DNA of 40,255 nucleotides, taken from positions 59,293-99,547 of the forward strand of contig NZ_DIVJ01000034.1 in the NCBI RefSeq assembly GCF_002428305.1, read 5' to 3'. The stretch comes from Flavobacterium sp. UBA6135. GTDB lineage: Bacteria > Bacteroidota > Bacteroidia > Flavobacteriales > Flavobacteriaceae. Position numbers and translations under genes: made by a program. Of the stretch, positions 16,341-24,066 are shown in pieces. Below the pieces are notes generated by a model that ran no database searches, was not told the DNA's origin, and saw nothing but the letters and a program-made list of their open reading frames with translations. Position 1 is the first letter of the stretch. Each line of letters starts with the position of its first letter.

Positions 16341-17175
16341 TCTTTTATTGCTTTTATTTTCCATTGTTGCTTGTAACACTTCAAAGCCCGTAGTCCGAAC
16401 AACCAAACCACAACCTGTTCAGCGGACTGTTAAAAAACCGATGGCTCAAACCTCTTCAACATCAAAATCAACAACTGCTACAACGGCTCCAAAGTCAGAA
16501 GTTTTAACGGCTACTTCCAATGTCAAGGTGACCACTGAAATTGTTTTGAAATATATTGATGACTTTAAAGAAATTGCCAAAAACAATATGGTTCAATATG
16601 GAATTCCGGCAAGTATTACGTTGGCACAAGGAATTTTGGAATCCGGTTCAGGAGTGGGTTCTTTAAGTCAACGGGCCAACAATCATTTTGGTATAAAGTG
16701 TCATAAAGAGTGGACAGGCCCATCAGTTACACACGATGATGATGCGGCTCAAGAATGTTTTCGAAAATATGAGCACCCGAGTGAATCGTATCGTGATCAT
16801 TCCTATTTTTTGACCTCCAGAAGCAGATATGCCGGATTATTTGATTTGCCAAAAGATGATTACAAAGCGTGGGCACGGGGATTAAAAGCGGCGGGATATG
16901 CCACAGATCCAAAGTATCCGGATAAATTGATTAGTTTGATTGAACGCTATCAATTGCAACAGTATGATGGGGAGGTGATAGGTAGTGGAAAAATGGGTTC
17001 TACAAAAGTGGTTGTTTCAAGGGAGACTACTTCAAACGTGCAGGTGTATACGGTTGTAAAAGGCGATACGTTGTATGGTATTGCACGAAAATTTAACCTT
17101 ACTGTTGACGAAATTAAAAAGAAAAACAACCTAAAAGATACAGATTTAATTATTGGACAAACCTTACGTCTGTAA
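16324..17175 (+). CDS. Glucosaminidase-LysM cell wall lipoprotein
   Basis: A 283-residue predicted lipoprotein. The lipobox is IVAC with the lipidated cysteine at residue 17. A Thr/Ser/Lys-rich linker (about 20-68) follows. The glucosaminidase domain spans about residues 75-215, with the likely catalytic E106 in AQGILESGSG and NHFGIKCHKEWTG. One LysM domain ends the protein (about 240-283: YTVVKGDTLYGIARKFN). It should cut N-acetylglucosaminyl linkages in peptidoglycan at the cell envelope. Its start lies inside the preceding PLP enzyme gene, and hemL begins 26 bp downstream, so the three may be one transcript. Confidence 0.92.
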   Translation: MLKKLSLLLLLFSIVACNTSKPVVRTTKPQPVQRTVKKPMAQTSSTSKSTTATTAPKSEVLTATSNVKVTTEIVLKYIDDFKEIAKNNMVQYGIPASITLAQGILESGSGVGSLSQRANNHFGIKCHKEWTGPSVTHDDDAAQECFRKYEHPSESYRDHSYFLTSRSRYAGLFDLPKDDYKAWARGLKAAGYATDPKYPDKLISLIERYQLQQYDGEVIGSGKMGSTKVVVSRETTSNVQVYTVVKGDTLYGIARKFNLTVDEIKKKNNLKDTDLIIGQTLRL

Positions 17176-17201
17176 TTCGTACTAAATTTTAAATTATACT
17201 T

Positions 17202-18488
17202 ATGTTATATCAACGAAGCAGTGCATTATTTGCTGCAGCAGAACAAGTTATTCCCGGGGGTGTTAATTCGCCCGTGAGAGCCTTTAAAGGTGTTGGTGGA
17301 ACTCCCATCTTTGTAGAAAGAGCTAAAGGAGCTTATTTGTATGATGTGGATGGTAATCGGCTCATTGATTATATCAATTCTTGGGGTCCTATGATTTTAG
17401 GACATGCATATGAACCTGTTGTTAACGCTGTAATTTCAAAAGCTAAATTAGGCACTTCCTTTGGAATGCCTACAGAAATAGAAACTCAAATCGCTTCTTT
17501 GGCTTTATCGATGATTCCGAATGCGGATAAAATTCGATTTGTAAACTCTGGTACAGAAGCTTGCATGAGTGCGATTCGATTGGCTAGGGGTTTCACCGGA
17601 AGAGCAAAAATTATAAAATTTGCGGGTTGTTATCACGGTCATTCGGATTCTTTTTTAATTCAAGCGGGTAGTGGAGCCAGTACCTTTGGCACGCCAAATA
17701 GTCCCGGAGTTACACAAGGAACGGCTCAAGATACTTTATTGGCAGACTATAATGATTTGGCTTCTGTACAAAAATTATTTGAAGCGAATCCCAATCAAAT
17801 TGCAGCTATAATTGTGGAGCCTGTAGCCGGAAATATGGGATGTGTTCCTCCATTAGCAGGTTTTTTAGAAGGATTACGAGCACTTTGTACGGCTCAAGAT
17901 TCTTTACTGATTTTTGATGAGGTGATGACCGGTTTTCGATTGGCAGCTGGCGGTGTTCAAGAACTTTATGGAATTACTGCTGATATTAGTTGTTTTGGCA
18001 AAGTGATTGGCGGAGGACTACCGGTTGGAGCTTTTGCGGCTCGAAATGAAATCATGAATTTTTTAGCACCCCTTGGTCCAGTTTATCAAGCGGGTACCTT
18101 ATCCGGTAATCCCTTAGCTATGGCAGCAGGATTAGCTATGTTAACTGCTATTGCTAACGATAAAGACCTTTTTACCCGATTGGATGAAAAAACGGCTTAT
18201 TTGGAAACAGGAATCAGAAATGTTTTGAATAAGTACACTTTACCATTTACAATCAACCGAGTAGGTTCAATGATTTCTGTTCATTTTTCAGCACAATCCG
18301 TAATCGATTTTGCAACAGCAAAGGCAGGAGATAATGAAACGTTTAAAAAGTTTTTCCACGGTTTGTTGAATGAAGGCGTTTATATTGCTCCCTCAGCTTA
18401 TGAAACGTGGTTTATTACGGATGCTTTAACTTATGAGGATTTAGATTATACAGTTACTGCCATTGATAAAGTAGTAGCAACACTATAA
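17202..18488 (+). CDS. hemL: Glutamate-1-semialdehyde 2,1-aminomutase
   Basis: A full-length 428-residue class III aminotransferase-fold enzyme that makes 5-aminolevulinate from glutamate-1-semialdehyde in the C5 tetrapyrrole pathway. The PLP lysine is K267 in SCFGKVIGGGLPVGAF. Other hallmarks are VIPGGVNSPVRAF near the N-terminus, the GTEACMSAIRLARG segment, CYHGHSDSFL, and FDEVMTGFR with the PLP-binding aspartate. It lies downstream of a glucosaminidase lipoprotein gene, and a strong hairpin terminator follows immediately. Confidence 0.97.
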   Translation: MLYQRSSALFAAAEQVIPGGVNSPVRAFKGVGGTPIFVERAKGAYLYDVDGNRLIDYINSWGPMILGHAYEPVVNAVISKAKLGTSFGMPTEIETQIASLALSMIPNADKIRFVNSGTEACMSAIRLARGFTGRAKIIKFAGCYHGHSDSFLIQAGSGASTFGTPNSPGVTQGTAQDTLLADYNDLASVQKLFEANPNQIAAIIVEPVAGNMGCVPPLAGFLEGLRALCTAQDSLLIFDEVMTGFRLAAGGVQELYGITADISCFGKVIGGGLPVGAFAARNEIMNFLAPLGPVYQAGTLSGNPLAMAAGLAMLTAIANDKDLFTRLDEKTAYLETGIRNVLNKYTLPFTINRVGSMISVHFSAQSVIDFATAKAGDNETFKKFFHGLLNEGVYIAPSAYETWFITDALTYEDLDYTVTAIDKVVATL

Positions 18489-18489
18489 A

Positions 18490-18521
18490 AAAAAGGCTCC
18501 AATTTTCGTTGGAGCCCTTTT
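18490..18521. terminator. Bidirectional terminator after hemL
   Basis: GGCTCCAA (18495-18502) pairs with TTGGAGCC (18509-18516) around a 6-nt loop. A-rich sequence precedes it and T-rich sequence follows. It separates convergent hemL and the small periplasmic protein gene. Confidence 0.85.
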
Positions 18522-18541
18522 TCTTAGTTTAGGTGTTTTAT

Positions 18542-18895
18542 TTATTTTGTAAACTTTTCAAACAATTCTTGGTTTGTTTTTAGTTTTTCAATCTGTCCTT
18601 CATTTAATAAACTCAAAAACTTTTTGCCTAAGCCTTTTTTCAATGCCACTTTTTCTTCTTTAGTGATGGTTGAATCGTTTAATAATTCCATTCTCAATTG
18701 TAAAAAACTTTTAAGATTTTCCTCTTGTGTGCCATCAAAATCAACATATTCAGACAGTAAAATCATATCAGATTTTAAAGTTTCCTGCATTAAAATTTCT
18801 TTTCTTTCGTCAGACATTGAATTATCTAATTGTTGGGCTGACATTGATGTTGAAAAAGCCAAACAAGCTAATCCGGCAAAAATTATATTTTTCAT
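18542..18895 (-). CDS. Small exported protein, unknown function
   Basis: A 117-residue protein. I start it at the ATG at 18895 (MKNIIFAG); the frame reaches a TTG three codons upstream. Residues 1-20 form a signal peptide with cleavage near SMSAQQ. The mature part is helical and charged, with LLNEGQIEKLK near the end, loosely like the LTxxQ repeats of Spy/CpxP-type periplasmic proteins. I do not recognise it as a named gene. It lies 52 bp after a second small exported protein on the same strand and is probably co-transcribed with it. Confidence 0.65.
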   Translation of the reverse strand: MKNIIFAGLACLAFSTSMSAQQLDNSMSDERKEILMQETLKSDMILLSEYVDFDGTQEENLKSFLQLRMELLNDSTITKEEKVALKKGLGKKFLSLLNEGQIEKLKTNQELFEKFTK

Positions 18896-18947
18896 TGTGT
18901 TCAAGGTTATTGATTAGAAGGCGAATATACTTTATTTTTTAAAACCT

Positions 18948-19424
18948 TCAAAATTTGAGCTTACTTTTTTCTTCTTTGTTTTTGAATTTGCCCATTTTTT
19001 TCTTTGCCATTCTTTGTTTTTGCATTGCCTGTTTTTCTTCAAACTTTTCAAATTGCTCTTTAGTCAGAATTTTTTTCATTTCAGCTTTCATAGCGATTTG
19101 ATTGTCCAATCTTTCGTTTTGCATTGCATATCTTTCCTCGGCACTCATCGCTTTTCTGTCCGCTTTTTTGGCTTTCATTTCTGCTTTTTTGGCTTCGCTT
19201 TTTTTGCTGTTTTCTAAAACAATTTTTTTAATTTCAGTGCGTTGCTTTTCCGTTAAATCCAAATGTAAGGTCATTTGCTTAACACGAAGTTCGGCTCTTT
19301 GTTCCGGAGTCATTGCTTCCATTGCAGCAGCTCTAGTTTGACTGTCTCCTTTTTTTGTTTCTTTTTCTTGTGCGAAAGTGGCAGCTGTTACTACCATCAA
19401 CGCCATAATAATTACTTTTTTCAT
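18948..19424 (-). CDS. Spy/CpxP-like periplasmic protein, Lys/Glu/Met-rich
   Basis: A 158-residue protein with a signal peptide (about residues 1-18, cleavage near TFAQ). The mature chain is almost wholly helical and very rich in K, E, M and A. It carries MTPEQRAEL, LDLTEKQRTEIKKI and ILTKEQFEKFEEKQ, which fit the LTxxQ motif of Spy/CpxP-type periplasmic chaperones. Spy and CpxP respond to envelope stress in enterobacteria; whether that holds here is unknown. A strongly basic tail (KKKMGKFKNKEEKSK) ends it. Confidence 0.7.
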   Translation of the reverse strand: MKKVIIMALMVVTAATFAQEKETKKGDSQTRAAAMEAMTPEQRAELRVKQMTLHLDLTEKQRTEIKKIVLENSKKSEAKKAEMKAKKADRKAMSAEERYAMQNERLDNQIAMKAEMKKILTKEQFEKFEEKQAMQKQRMAKKKMGKFKNKEEKSKLKF

Positions 19425-19450
19425 GATTTTTATTTTTTATGATTATACCA

Positions 19451-19474
19451 CTTTGACCGAAGCAGCTTCAAAAG
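19451..19474. promoter_or_regulatory. Dyad-symmetric site upstream of the Spy-like pair
   Basis: CTTTGA (19451-19456) and TCAAAAG (19468-19474) flank an inner palindrome GAAGC-A-GCTTC (19459-19469). It lies about 27-50 bp upstream of the start at 19424, where an operator could sit. A binding protein cannot be named. Confidence 0.3.
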
Positions 19475-19571
19475 GTTTAATCGGTTGCTGTCTTTTAACT
19501 TTTTAAATGGATTTATTTAACATTATTAAAAAATCAGTATCTTGCTTTTCCTAACCAAAAAAATTTAAAAA

Positions 19572-19832
19572 ATGGAAACAATTCAAGATCAAAATTTAAA
19601 ACCAATGTCAGTTAAAGATTGGGTTATCACGCTGCTAATCATGGCTATTCCGCTAGTGGGTTTTATAATGCTTTTTGTTTATGCGTTTGGTTCTAATGAA
19701 AACATAAACAAACAAAATTGGGCCAAAGCACAGCTTTTGGTAGCGGCAATTGTACTTGGTTTTGTTTTGTTGTTATTTATGATTTTCGGAGCCTTTTTTG
19801 CTTCTAATTTTGCAGGAATGCAACAGTATTAA
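19572..19832 (+). CDS. Small two-helix membrane protein
   Basis: An 86-residue protein with two hydrophobic segments (about residues 17-40 and 53-78) separated by a polar turn, GSNENINKQNWAKAQLL. The conserved-looking VKDWVITLLIMAIPLVGFIM start is found in small Bacteroidota membrane proteins without known function. It is monocistronic with a downstream hairpin terminator and lies between a divergent Spy-like gene pair and convergent lysS. Confidence 0.75.
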   Translation: METIQDQNLKPMSVKDWVITLLIMAIPLVGFIMLFVYAFGSNENINKQNWAKAQLLVAAIVLGFVLLLFMIFGAFFASNFAGMQQY

Positions 19833-19849
19833 AAATATAATTGAAACTA

Positions 19850-19886
19850 AAAAAGGTGTCATTGTTTAAATGGCACCTTTTTTTAT
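19850..19886. terminator. Bidirectional terminator between small membrane protein and lysS
   Basis: AAAGGTGTCATT pairs with AATGGCACCTTT (one G-T pair) around a 5-nt loop, flanked by A-runs and T-runs. It sits between convergent genes and fits termination in both directions. Confidence 0.85.
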
Positions 19887-19900
19887 ATTTAAAGTACTTA

Positions 19901-21589
19901 TTATTTCAATTCCACTGTTTTGAGATCACCGTCTACTTTTACTGTGATTACGCCGTGTTTTGATAATCCTTTCATGGCAGCATCCCATTTTTTTCCGCTA
20001 AGGGCGGTTTTTTCTTTAAGTTCAGAAAGTGACATGTTGTTTTCTTTTTTTAGTAATTCAACAATGGCCTTTTCTTCTTCAGTTAATTCAATTTGTTTTT
20101 TCTCCGGACGCATTTGCGGGAAAAACAACACTTCTTGAATCGATTGGTTGTTGGTTAAAAACATGATGAGTCGGTCCATTCCAATTCCTAATCCAGAAGT
20201 TGGTGGCATTCCATATTCTAAAGCTCTCAAGAAGTCGTTGTCAATAAACATCGCTTCATCATCACCTCTGTCTGCTAATTTTAATTGGGCTTCAAAGCGT
20301 TCTCTTTGGTCAATTGGGTCATTCAATTCTGAATAGGCATTGGCTATTTCTTTTCCGCAAACCATTAATTCAAAACGTTCGGTTAATTCCGGGTTGCTGC
20401 GGTGTACTTTGCACAACGGACTCATTTCTTTTGGATAATCGGTAATGAAAGTAGGTTGTATAAAATTACCTTCGCATTTTGCCCCAAAGATTTCATCAAT
20501 TAATTTTCCTTTACCCATTGTTTCATCCACAGGAATGTGCATTTTTAAAGCGGCTTCTCTAATCTCATTTTCCGTTTTTCCTGAAATGTCAAAACCTGTA
20601 AATTGGATGATTGCATCTGTCATGGTTACTCGAGCATAAGGAGCTTTGAAATTGACTTGATGTTCTCCAAAAGTAGTTTCAGTGGTTCCATTTACTTGAA
20701 GAGCACAATATTCCAAAAGATTTTCAGTGAATTCCATCATCCAGTTATAATCTTTGTAGGCCACATAGATTTCCATGGCTGTAAATTCCGGATTGTGCGT
20801 TCTATCCATTCCTTCGTTACGGAAGTTTTTAGAAAACTCATAAACGCCATCAAAACCTCCAACAATTAAACGTTTTAGGTATAATTCGTTGGCAATTCGC
20901 ATGTATAAAGGAATGTCTAAGCTGTTATGGTGTGTCATAAATGGGCGGGCTGCGGCTCCTCCTGGGATTGGTTGCAACACCGGAGTTTCTACTTCAAAGT
21001 AGCCTTTGTCGTTGAAAAAGGTACGCATGGCGTTGAACAATTTTGTTCGTTTCACAAATACTTCTTTCACTTGTGGGTTTACTACTAAATCCACATAACG
21101 CATGCGGTATCGCAATTCGGCATCGTTAAAAGCATCGTGTACTTTTCCTTCTTCATCCACTTTTGGTAAGGGTAACGGTCGTAATGTTTTGCTTAGAAAA
21201 GTAAAATGATCCACTCGCACACATTGTGCACCTACTTTTGTGGTGAACAATTCGCCTTCTATTCCTATAAAATCGCCTAAGTCGGTTAATTTTTTAAAAA
21301 CTTGGTTGTATGTTGTTTTATCCTCTCCGGGACAAATTACGTCACGGTTCAAATATAGTTGTATCCTGCCATCACTATCTTGTAGCTCTGCAAAAGAAGC
21401 TTTTCCTTGGTCTCTAACGCTCATGATTCTTCCGGCAAGAGTTACTTTTTTACCATCTTCAAATTGGTCTTTTACCTGCTTTGAAGAATGAGTTACCGGA
21501 TATAGATCAGCGGGATATGGGTTTATTCCCAAGTCGCGTAACGCATTCAGTTTTTCTCTTCTAATAATTTCTTGTTCCGAAAGTTGCAT
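19901..21589 (-). CDS. lysS: Lysine--tRNA ligase (class II)
   Basis: A 562-residue class II lysyl-tRNA synthetase. The N-terminal OB-fold anticodon-binding domain covers about residues 50-160 (VTLAGRIMSVRDQGKASFAE). The catalytic domain shows motif 2 (FRNEGMDRTHNPEFTAMEIY) and motif 3 (GLGIGMDRLIMFLTN). After the usual end near QMRPEKK, about 60 extra residues follow (EEKAIVELLKKENNMSLSEL, then a helix-turn-helix-like segment and a beta hairpin ending VDGDLKTVELK), resembling a small winged helix. A consensus promoter lies directly upstream. Confidence 0.97.
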   Translation of the reverse strand: MQLSEQEIIRREKLNALRDLGINPYPADLYPVTHSSKQVKDQFEDGKKVTLAGRIMSVRDQGKASFAELQDSDGRIQLYLNRDVICPGEDKTTYNQVFKKLTDLGDFIGIEGELFTTKVGAQCVRVDHFTFLSKTLRPLPLPKVDEEGKVHDAFNDAELRYRMRYVDLVVNPQVKEVFVKRTKLFNAMRTFFNDKGYFEVETPVLQPIPGGAAARPFMTHHNSLDIPLYMRIANELYLKRLIVGGFDGVYEFSKNFRNEGMDRTHNPEFTAMEIYVAYKDYNWMMEFTENLLEYCALQVNGTTETTFGEHQVNFKAPYARVTMTDAIIQFTGFDISGKTENEIREAALKMHIPVDETMGKGKLIDEIFGAKCEGNFIQPTFITDYPKEMSPLCKVHRSNPELTERFELMVCGKEIANAYSELNDPIDQRERFEAQLKLADRGDDEAMFIDNDFLRALEYGMPPTSGLGIGMDRLIMFLTNNQSIQEVLFFPQMRPEKKQIELTEEEKAIVELLKKENNMSLSELKEKTALSGKKWDAAMKGLSKHGVITVKVDGDLKTVELK

Positions 21590-21607
21590 AGCCTAATTTT
21601 TAGCGTG

Positions 21608-21638
21608 CAAATATAGGGATAAAATAAAAATGTAACAA
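21608..21638 (-). promoter_or_regulatory. Consensus promoter of lysS
   Basis: On the minus strand, TTG (21636-21638) is followed after 20 nt by TATATTTG (21608-21615), an exact TAnnTTTG match. The lysS start codon is 18 nt further on. Among the promoters called here it is one of the two cleanest fits to the Bacteroidota consensus. Confidence 0.75.
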
Positions 21639-21667
21639 TTTGTTTTTTTTGTAATTGAAAACAAAGT

Positions 21668-21700
21668 TTGGTAAAATTTAAAAACATATTTGTAGTTTTG
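21668..21700 (+). promoter_or_regulatory. Promoter of the lipoprotein-lipB operon
   Basis: TTG (21668-21670), a 22-nt spacer, and TAGTTTTG (21693-21700, exact TAnnTTTG) precede the ATG at 21716 by 15 nt. Confidence 0.6.
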
Positions 21701-21715
21701 AAAAAAATATGACTC

Positions 21716-22549
21716 ATGAAAACAAACTTTCTTTTTTTATTGATTGGTATTCTATTTTGTTTAAGTAGTTGTGCGATTACGGAAAATTTGATTATCAATG
21801 AAGACGGTTCCGGAAAGTTTGCCTACGATATTGACATGTCAGAATTGATTGCGTTAGCAGGTGAGGTTGGGCAACAAGAAGAACCAAATTCTAAAAATAA
21901 GAAAAATAAAAAAGGCAAAGAAGTTACCAATGAAAAAATAATGGATAGTACTTTTTCATTTAAATCGCTACTAGCCGAAAAAAGCGACAGTATTTCTATG
22001 TTGCCGCTTGAGGAGCAAAAGCGGTTAAAAATGTTAGAACGTTTTTCGATGCGAATGGTTGTTAATGAGCCTGAGAAAATTATGACCTATTCCATGTTCA
22101 CTGATTTTAGTTCGGTAAACGAATTGCAGGAAATCATGTCACCTATGAATTCTATGAAATCGATAGGCGGAAATAATAAATTGGCCGGGTCGTTAACTGA
22201 AATGAAAGATGATGACAGTACTACACGTTTTTATTATGATGAGAAAAAATTCACTAAAGTGGTTACTTCAACAAATATGAAAGAAGCATTGATGAATGAA
22301 TTAAAAAATGAGGAATATGACATGGAAGATTCAGAAGAACTTTCAGAAGAAAGTCTTTCGGAATCCTTTTCAATGATTTATGAGCAAAGCTCCTTTAAGA
22401 TGGTCTATCAATTTCCAAAGCCTGTAAAGCGAGTTTCCATTCAGAACGCACAATTTAGTGTCGATAGAAAAACCATTACTGTGGAATATCCTATGGAAAC
22501 CTATATGGAAAAACCGGAATCTATGAGTTTTGAAATAGATTTTGAATAA
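21716..22549 (+). CDS. Hypothetical lipoprotein
   Basis: A 277-residue predicted lipoprotein: signal peptide with lipobox LSSC (Cys19), then ENLIINEDGSGKFAYDIDMS, a charged low-complexity stretch (NSKNKKNKKGKE, about residues 61-73), and an acidic Glu/Ser stretch (about 199-216). The C-terminus (RVSIQNAQFSVDRKTITVEY) is beta-rich. Similar unnamed lipoproteins occur in flavobacteria; I know no function. Only 6 bp separate it from lipB, so the two are probably one operon under a shared promoter. Confidence 0.8.
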   Translation: MKTNFLFLLIGILFCLSSCAITENLIINEDGSGKFAYDIDMSELIALAGEVGQQEEPNSKNKKNKKGKEVTNEKIMDSTFSFKSLLAEKSDSISMLPLEEQKRLKMLERFSMRMVVNEPEKIMTYSMFTDFSSVNELQEIMSPMNSMKSIGGNNKLAGSLTEMKDDDSTTRFYYDEKKFTKVVTSTNMKEALMNELKNEEYDMEDSEELSEESLSESFSMIYEQSSFKMVYQFPKPVKRVSIQNAQFSVDRKTITVEYPMETYMEKPESMSFEIDFE

Positions 22550-22555
22550 AACACA

Positions 22556-23266
22556 ATGAATAAAAAAATTGCATTTACCGATTTAGGTTTAAAGGACTAC
22601 AAAGCAACATGGGAATTGCAGGAAAAGTTGTTTGCCTCCATAGTTGATTTAAAAATTAAAAATCGTCGTCTTCAAGAAGAAACACCAACACCTAATTATT
22701 TTTTATTTGTTGAACATCCTCATGTTTACACTTTAGGGAAAAGTGGTGATTTTTCTAATTTGTTGCTTTCAGAAGAGCAATTAGAAAAAAAAGGAGCCAC
22801 TTTTTATAAAATAAACAGGGGAGGTGACATTACCTATCATGGTCCCGGTCAAGTTGTGGGTTATCCTATTTTGGATTTAGAAAACTTTTTTACAGATATT
22901 CATAAGTATCTTCGTTTTTTAGAAGAGGCTATTATTCTCACCTTAAAAGAATATGGAATAGAAAGCGAACGCAGTCCCGGAGAGACGGGAGTGTGGTTGG
23001 GAGTAGGTACACCATTTGCACGAAAAATTTGTGCTATGGGCGTACGAGCCAGTCGGTGGGTAACCATGCATGGGTTTGCTTTAAATGTGAATGCTGATTT
23101 GGGTTATTTTGACAACATAATTCCTTGTGGTATTCGCGGTAAAGCCGTAACTTCTCTACATGTTGAATTGGGTGTTGTTGCAGTTGATGAAGAAGAAATA
23201 AAACAAAAAATCACTACCCATTTTTTACATCTTTTTGAAGGCACAATAGAAGTCGCTTCGTTTTAA
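22556..23266 (+). CDS. lipB: Octanoyltransferase (LipB)
   Basis: A 236-residue lipoyl(octanoyl) transferase that moves octanoate from acyl carrier protein to lipoyl domains of 2-oxoacid dehydrogenases and GcvH. The signature RGGDITYHGPGQ is at about residues 88-99. The catalytic dyad is probably K157 in RKICAMGVRA and C191 in IPCGIRGKAVTSL. lipA is not in the window. The stop codon of lipB is one base from that of convergent rnhB, leaving no room for a separate terminator between them. Confidence 0.95.
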   Translation: MNKKIAFTDLGLKDYKATWELQEKLFASIVDLKIKNRRLQEETPTPNYFLFVEHPHVYTLGKSGDFSNLLLSEEQLEKKGATFYKINRGGDITYHGPGQVVGYPILDLENFFTDIHKYLRFLEEAIILTLKEYGIESERSPGETGVWLGVGTPFARKICAMGVRASRWVTMHGFALNVNADLGYFDNIIPCGIRGKAVTSLHVELGVVAVDEEEIKQKITTHFLHLFEGTIEVASF

Positions 23267-23267
23267 T

Positions 23268-23873
23268 TTATTTATCAAAATCTAATTTCAATTGATCAGG
23301 TAGTAATCTGAAGCTTTTTCTATGGTATTTTGTTATGCCGTATTTTTGAATTGCATCTCTGTGTTCAATTGTTGGGTATCCTTTGTTTTTTTTCCAATTG
23401 TACATTGGAAATTCTTCATGAATTCTATTCATGTATTCATCTCGGTAGGTTTTAGCCAAAACAGATGCTGCGGCAATGCTCAGGTACTTGCCATCACCTT
23501 TTATAATACATGAGAATGGTGTGTCATTGAACGGATAAAAACGATTTCCATCTACAATAATATATAAAGGTATAGGGTTTAATCTCATAATTGATTCTTG
23601 CATGGCTTTAATGGATGCATTGAGAATGTTGATTTCATCAATAATTTCCGGTTCAAGATGCGTCACTGCAAAAGCAATTGCATATTCTTCAATGGTGGGT
23701 TTTAGTTCAAAGCGATTTTTTTCAGAAAGTTTTTTTGAATCATTTAAAAGTGGTAGCTGAAAATTTTCAGGCAAAATAACTGCTGCTGCTGTAACCGGTC
23801 CGGCCAAACAACCTCTGCCAGCTTCATCTGTACCAGCTTCAGGAAAAATTCTTGAGTAATTTTGAAATAACAT
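23268..23873 (-). CDS. rnhB: Ribonuclease HII
   Basis: A 201-residue RNase HII, which cuts RNA in RNA-DNA hybrids and removes single ribonucleotides from DNA. The metal-binding acids are visible: D16 and E17 in GTDEAGRGCLAGP, D108 in IIVDGN, and D145 in KTYRDEYM. ASVLAKTYRD is typical of type 2 enzymes. It is convergent with lipB. The intergenic region shared with susC holds no clear -7 element for this gene. Confidence 0.95.
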   Translation of the reverse strand: MLFQNYSRIFPEAGTDEAGRGCLAGPVTAAAVILPENFQLPLLNDSKKLSEKNRFELKPTIEEYAIAFAVTHLEPEIIDEINILNASIKAMQESIMRLNPIPLYIIVDGNRFYPFNDTPFSCIIKGDGKYLSIAAASVLAKTYRDEYMNRIHEEFPMYNWKKNKGYPTIEHRDAIQKYGITKYHRKSFRLLPDQLKLDFDK

Positions 23874-23976
23874 AATTTATGAAAAAATAGTTAAAATTTA
23901 CGCAACCATAACGTCTGTTTTACATCTAACTAACAAGTTTGTAGCTTAACATCGAGCTGTTCGCTTATTTTTTAAC

Positions 23977-24017
23977 AAAAATAAATAATATTATTCCGAA
24001 GTAATATTTGTTTATTT
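23977..24017 (+). promoter_or_regulatory. Imperfect stem-loop in the susC leader
   Basis: AATATTA (23987-23993) pairs with TAATATT (24002-24008) around an 8-nt loop. AT-rich flanks extend the pairing with a bulge. The structure lies about 60 bp upstream of susC. It may be a leader structure or simply AT-rich chance pairing. Confidence 0.25.
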
Positions 24018-24066
24018 AAGAAATTATTAAGAAGTTTGCGGAATAACTAACTCAAATAAATTTAAT

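Noticed and set aside
19425..19474. E. coli-like TTGAAG / TATAAT promoter upstream of the Spy-like gene
   Set aside because: The spacing (18 nt) fits E. coli, but the rest of the window uses the Bacteroidota TAnnTTTG type, so the match is probably chance in AT-rich DNA.
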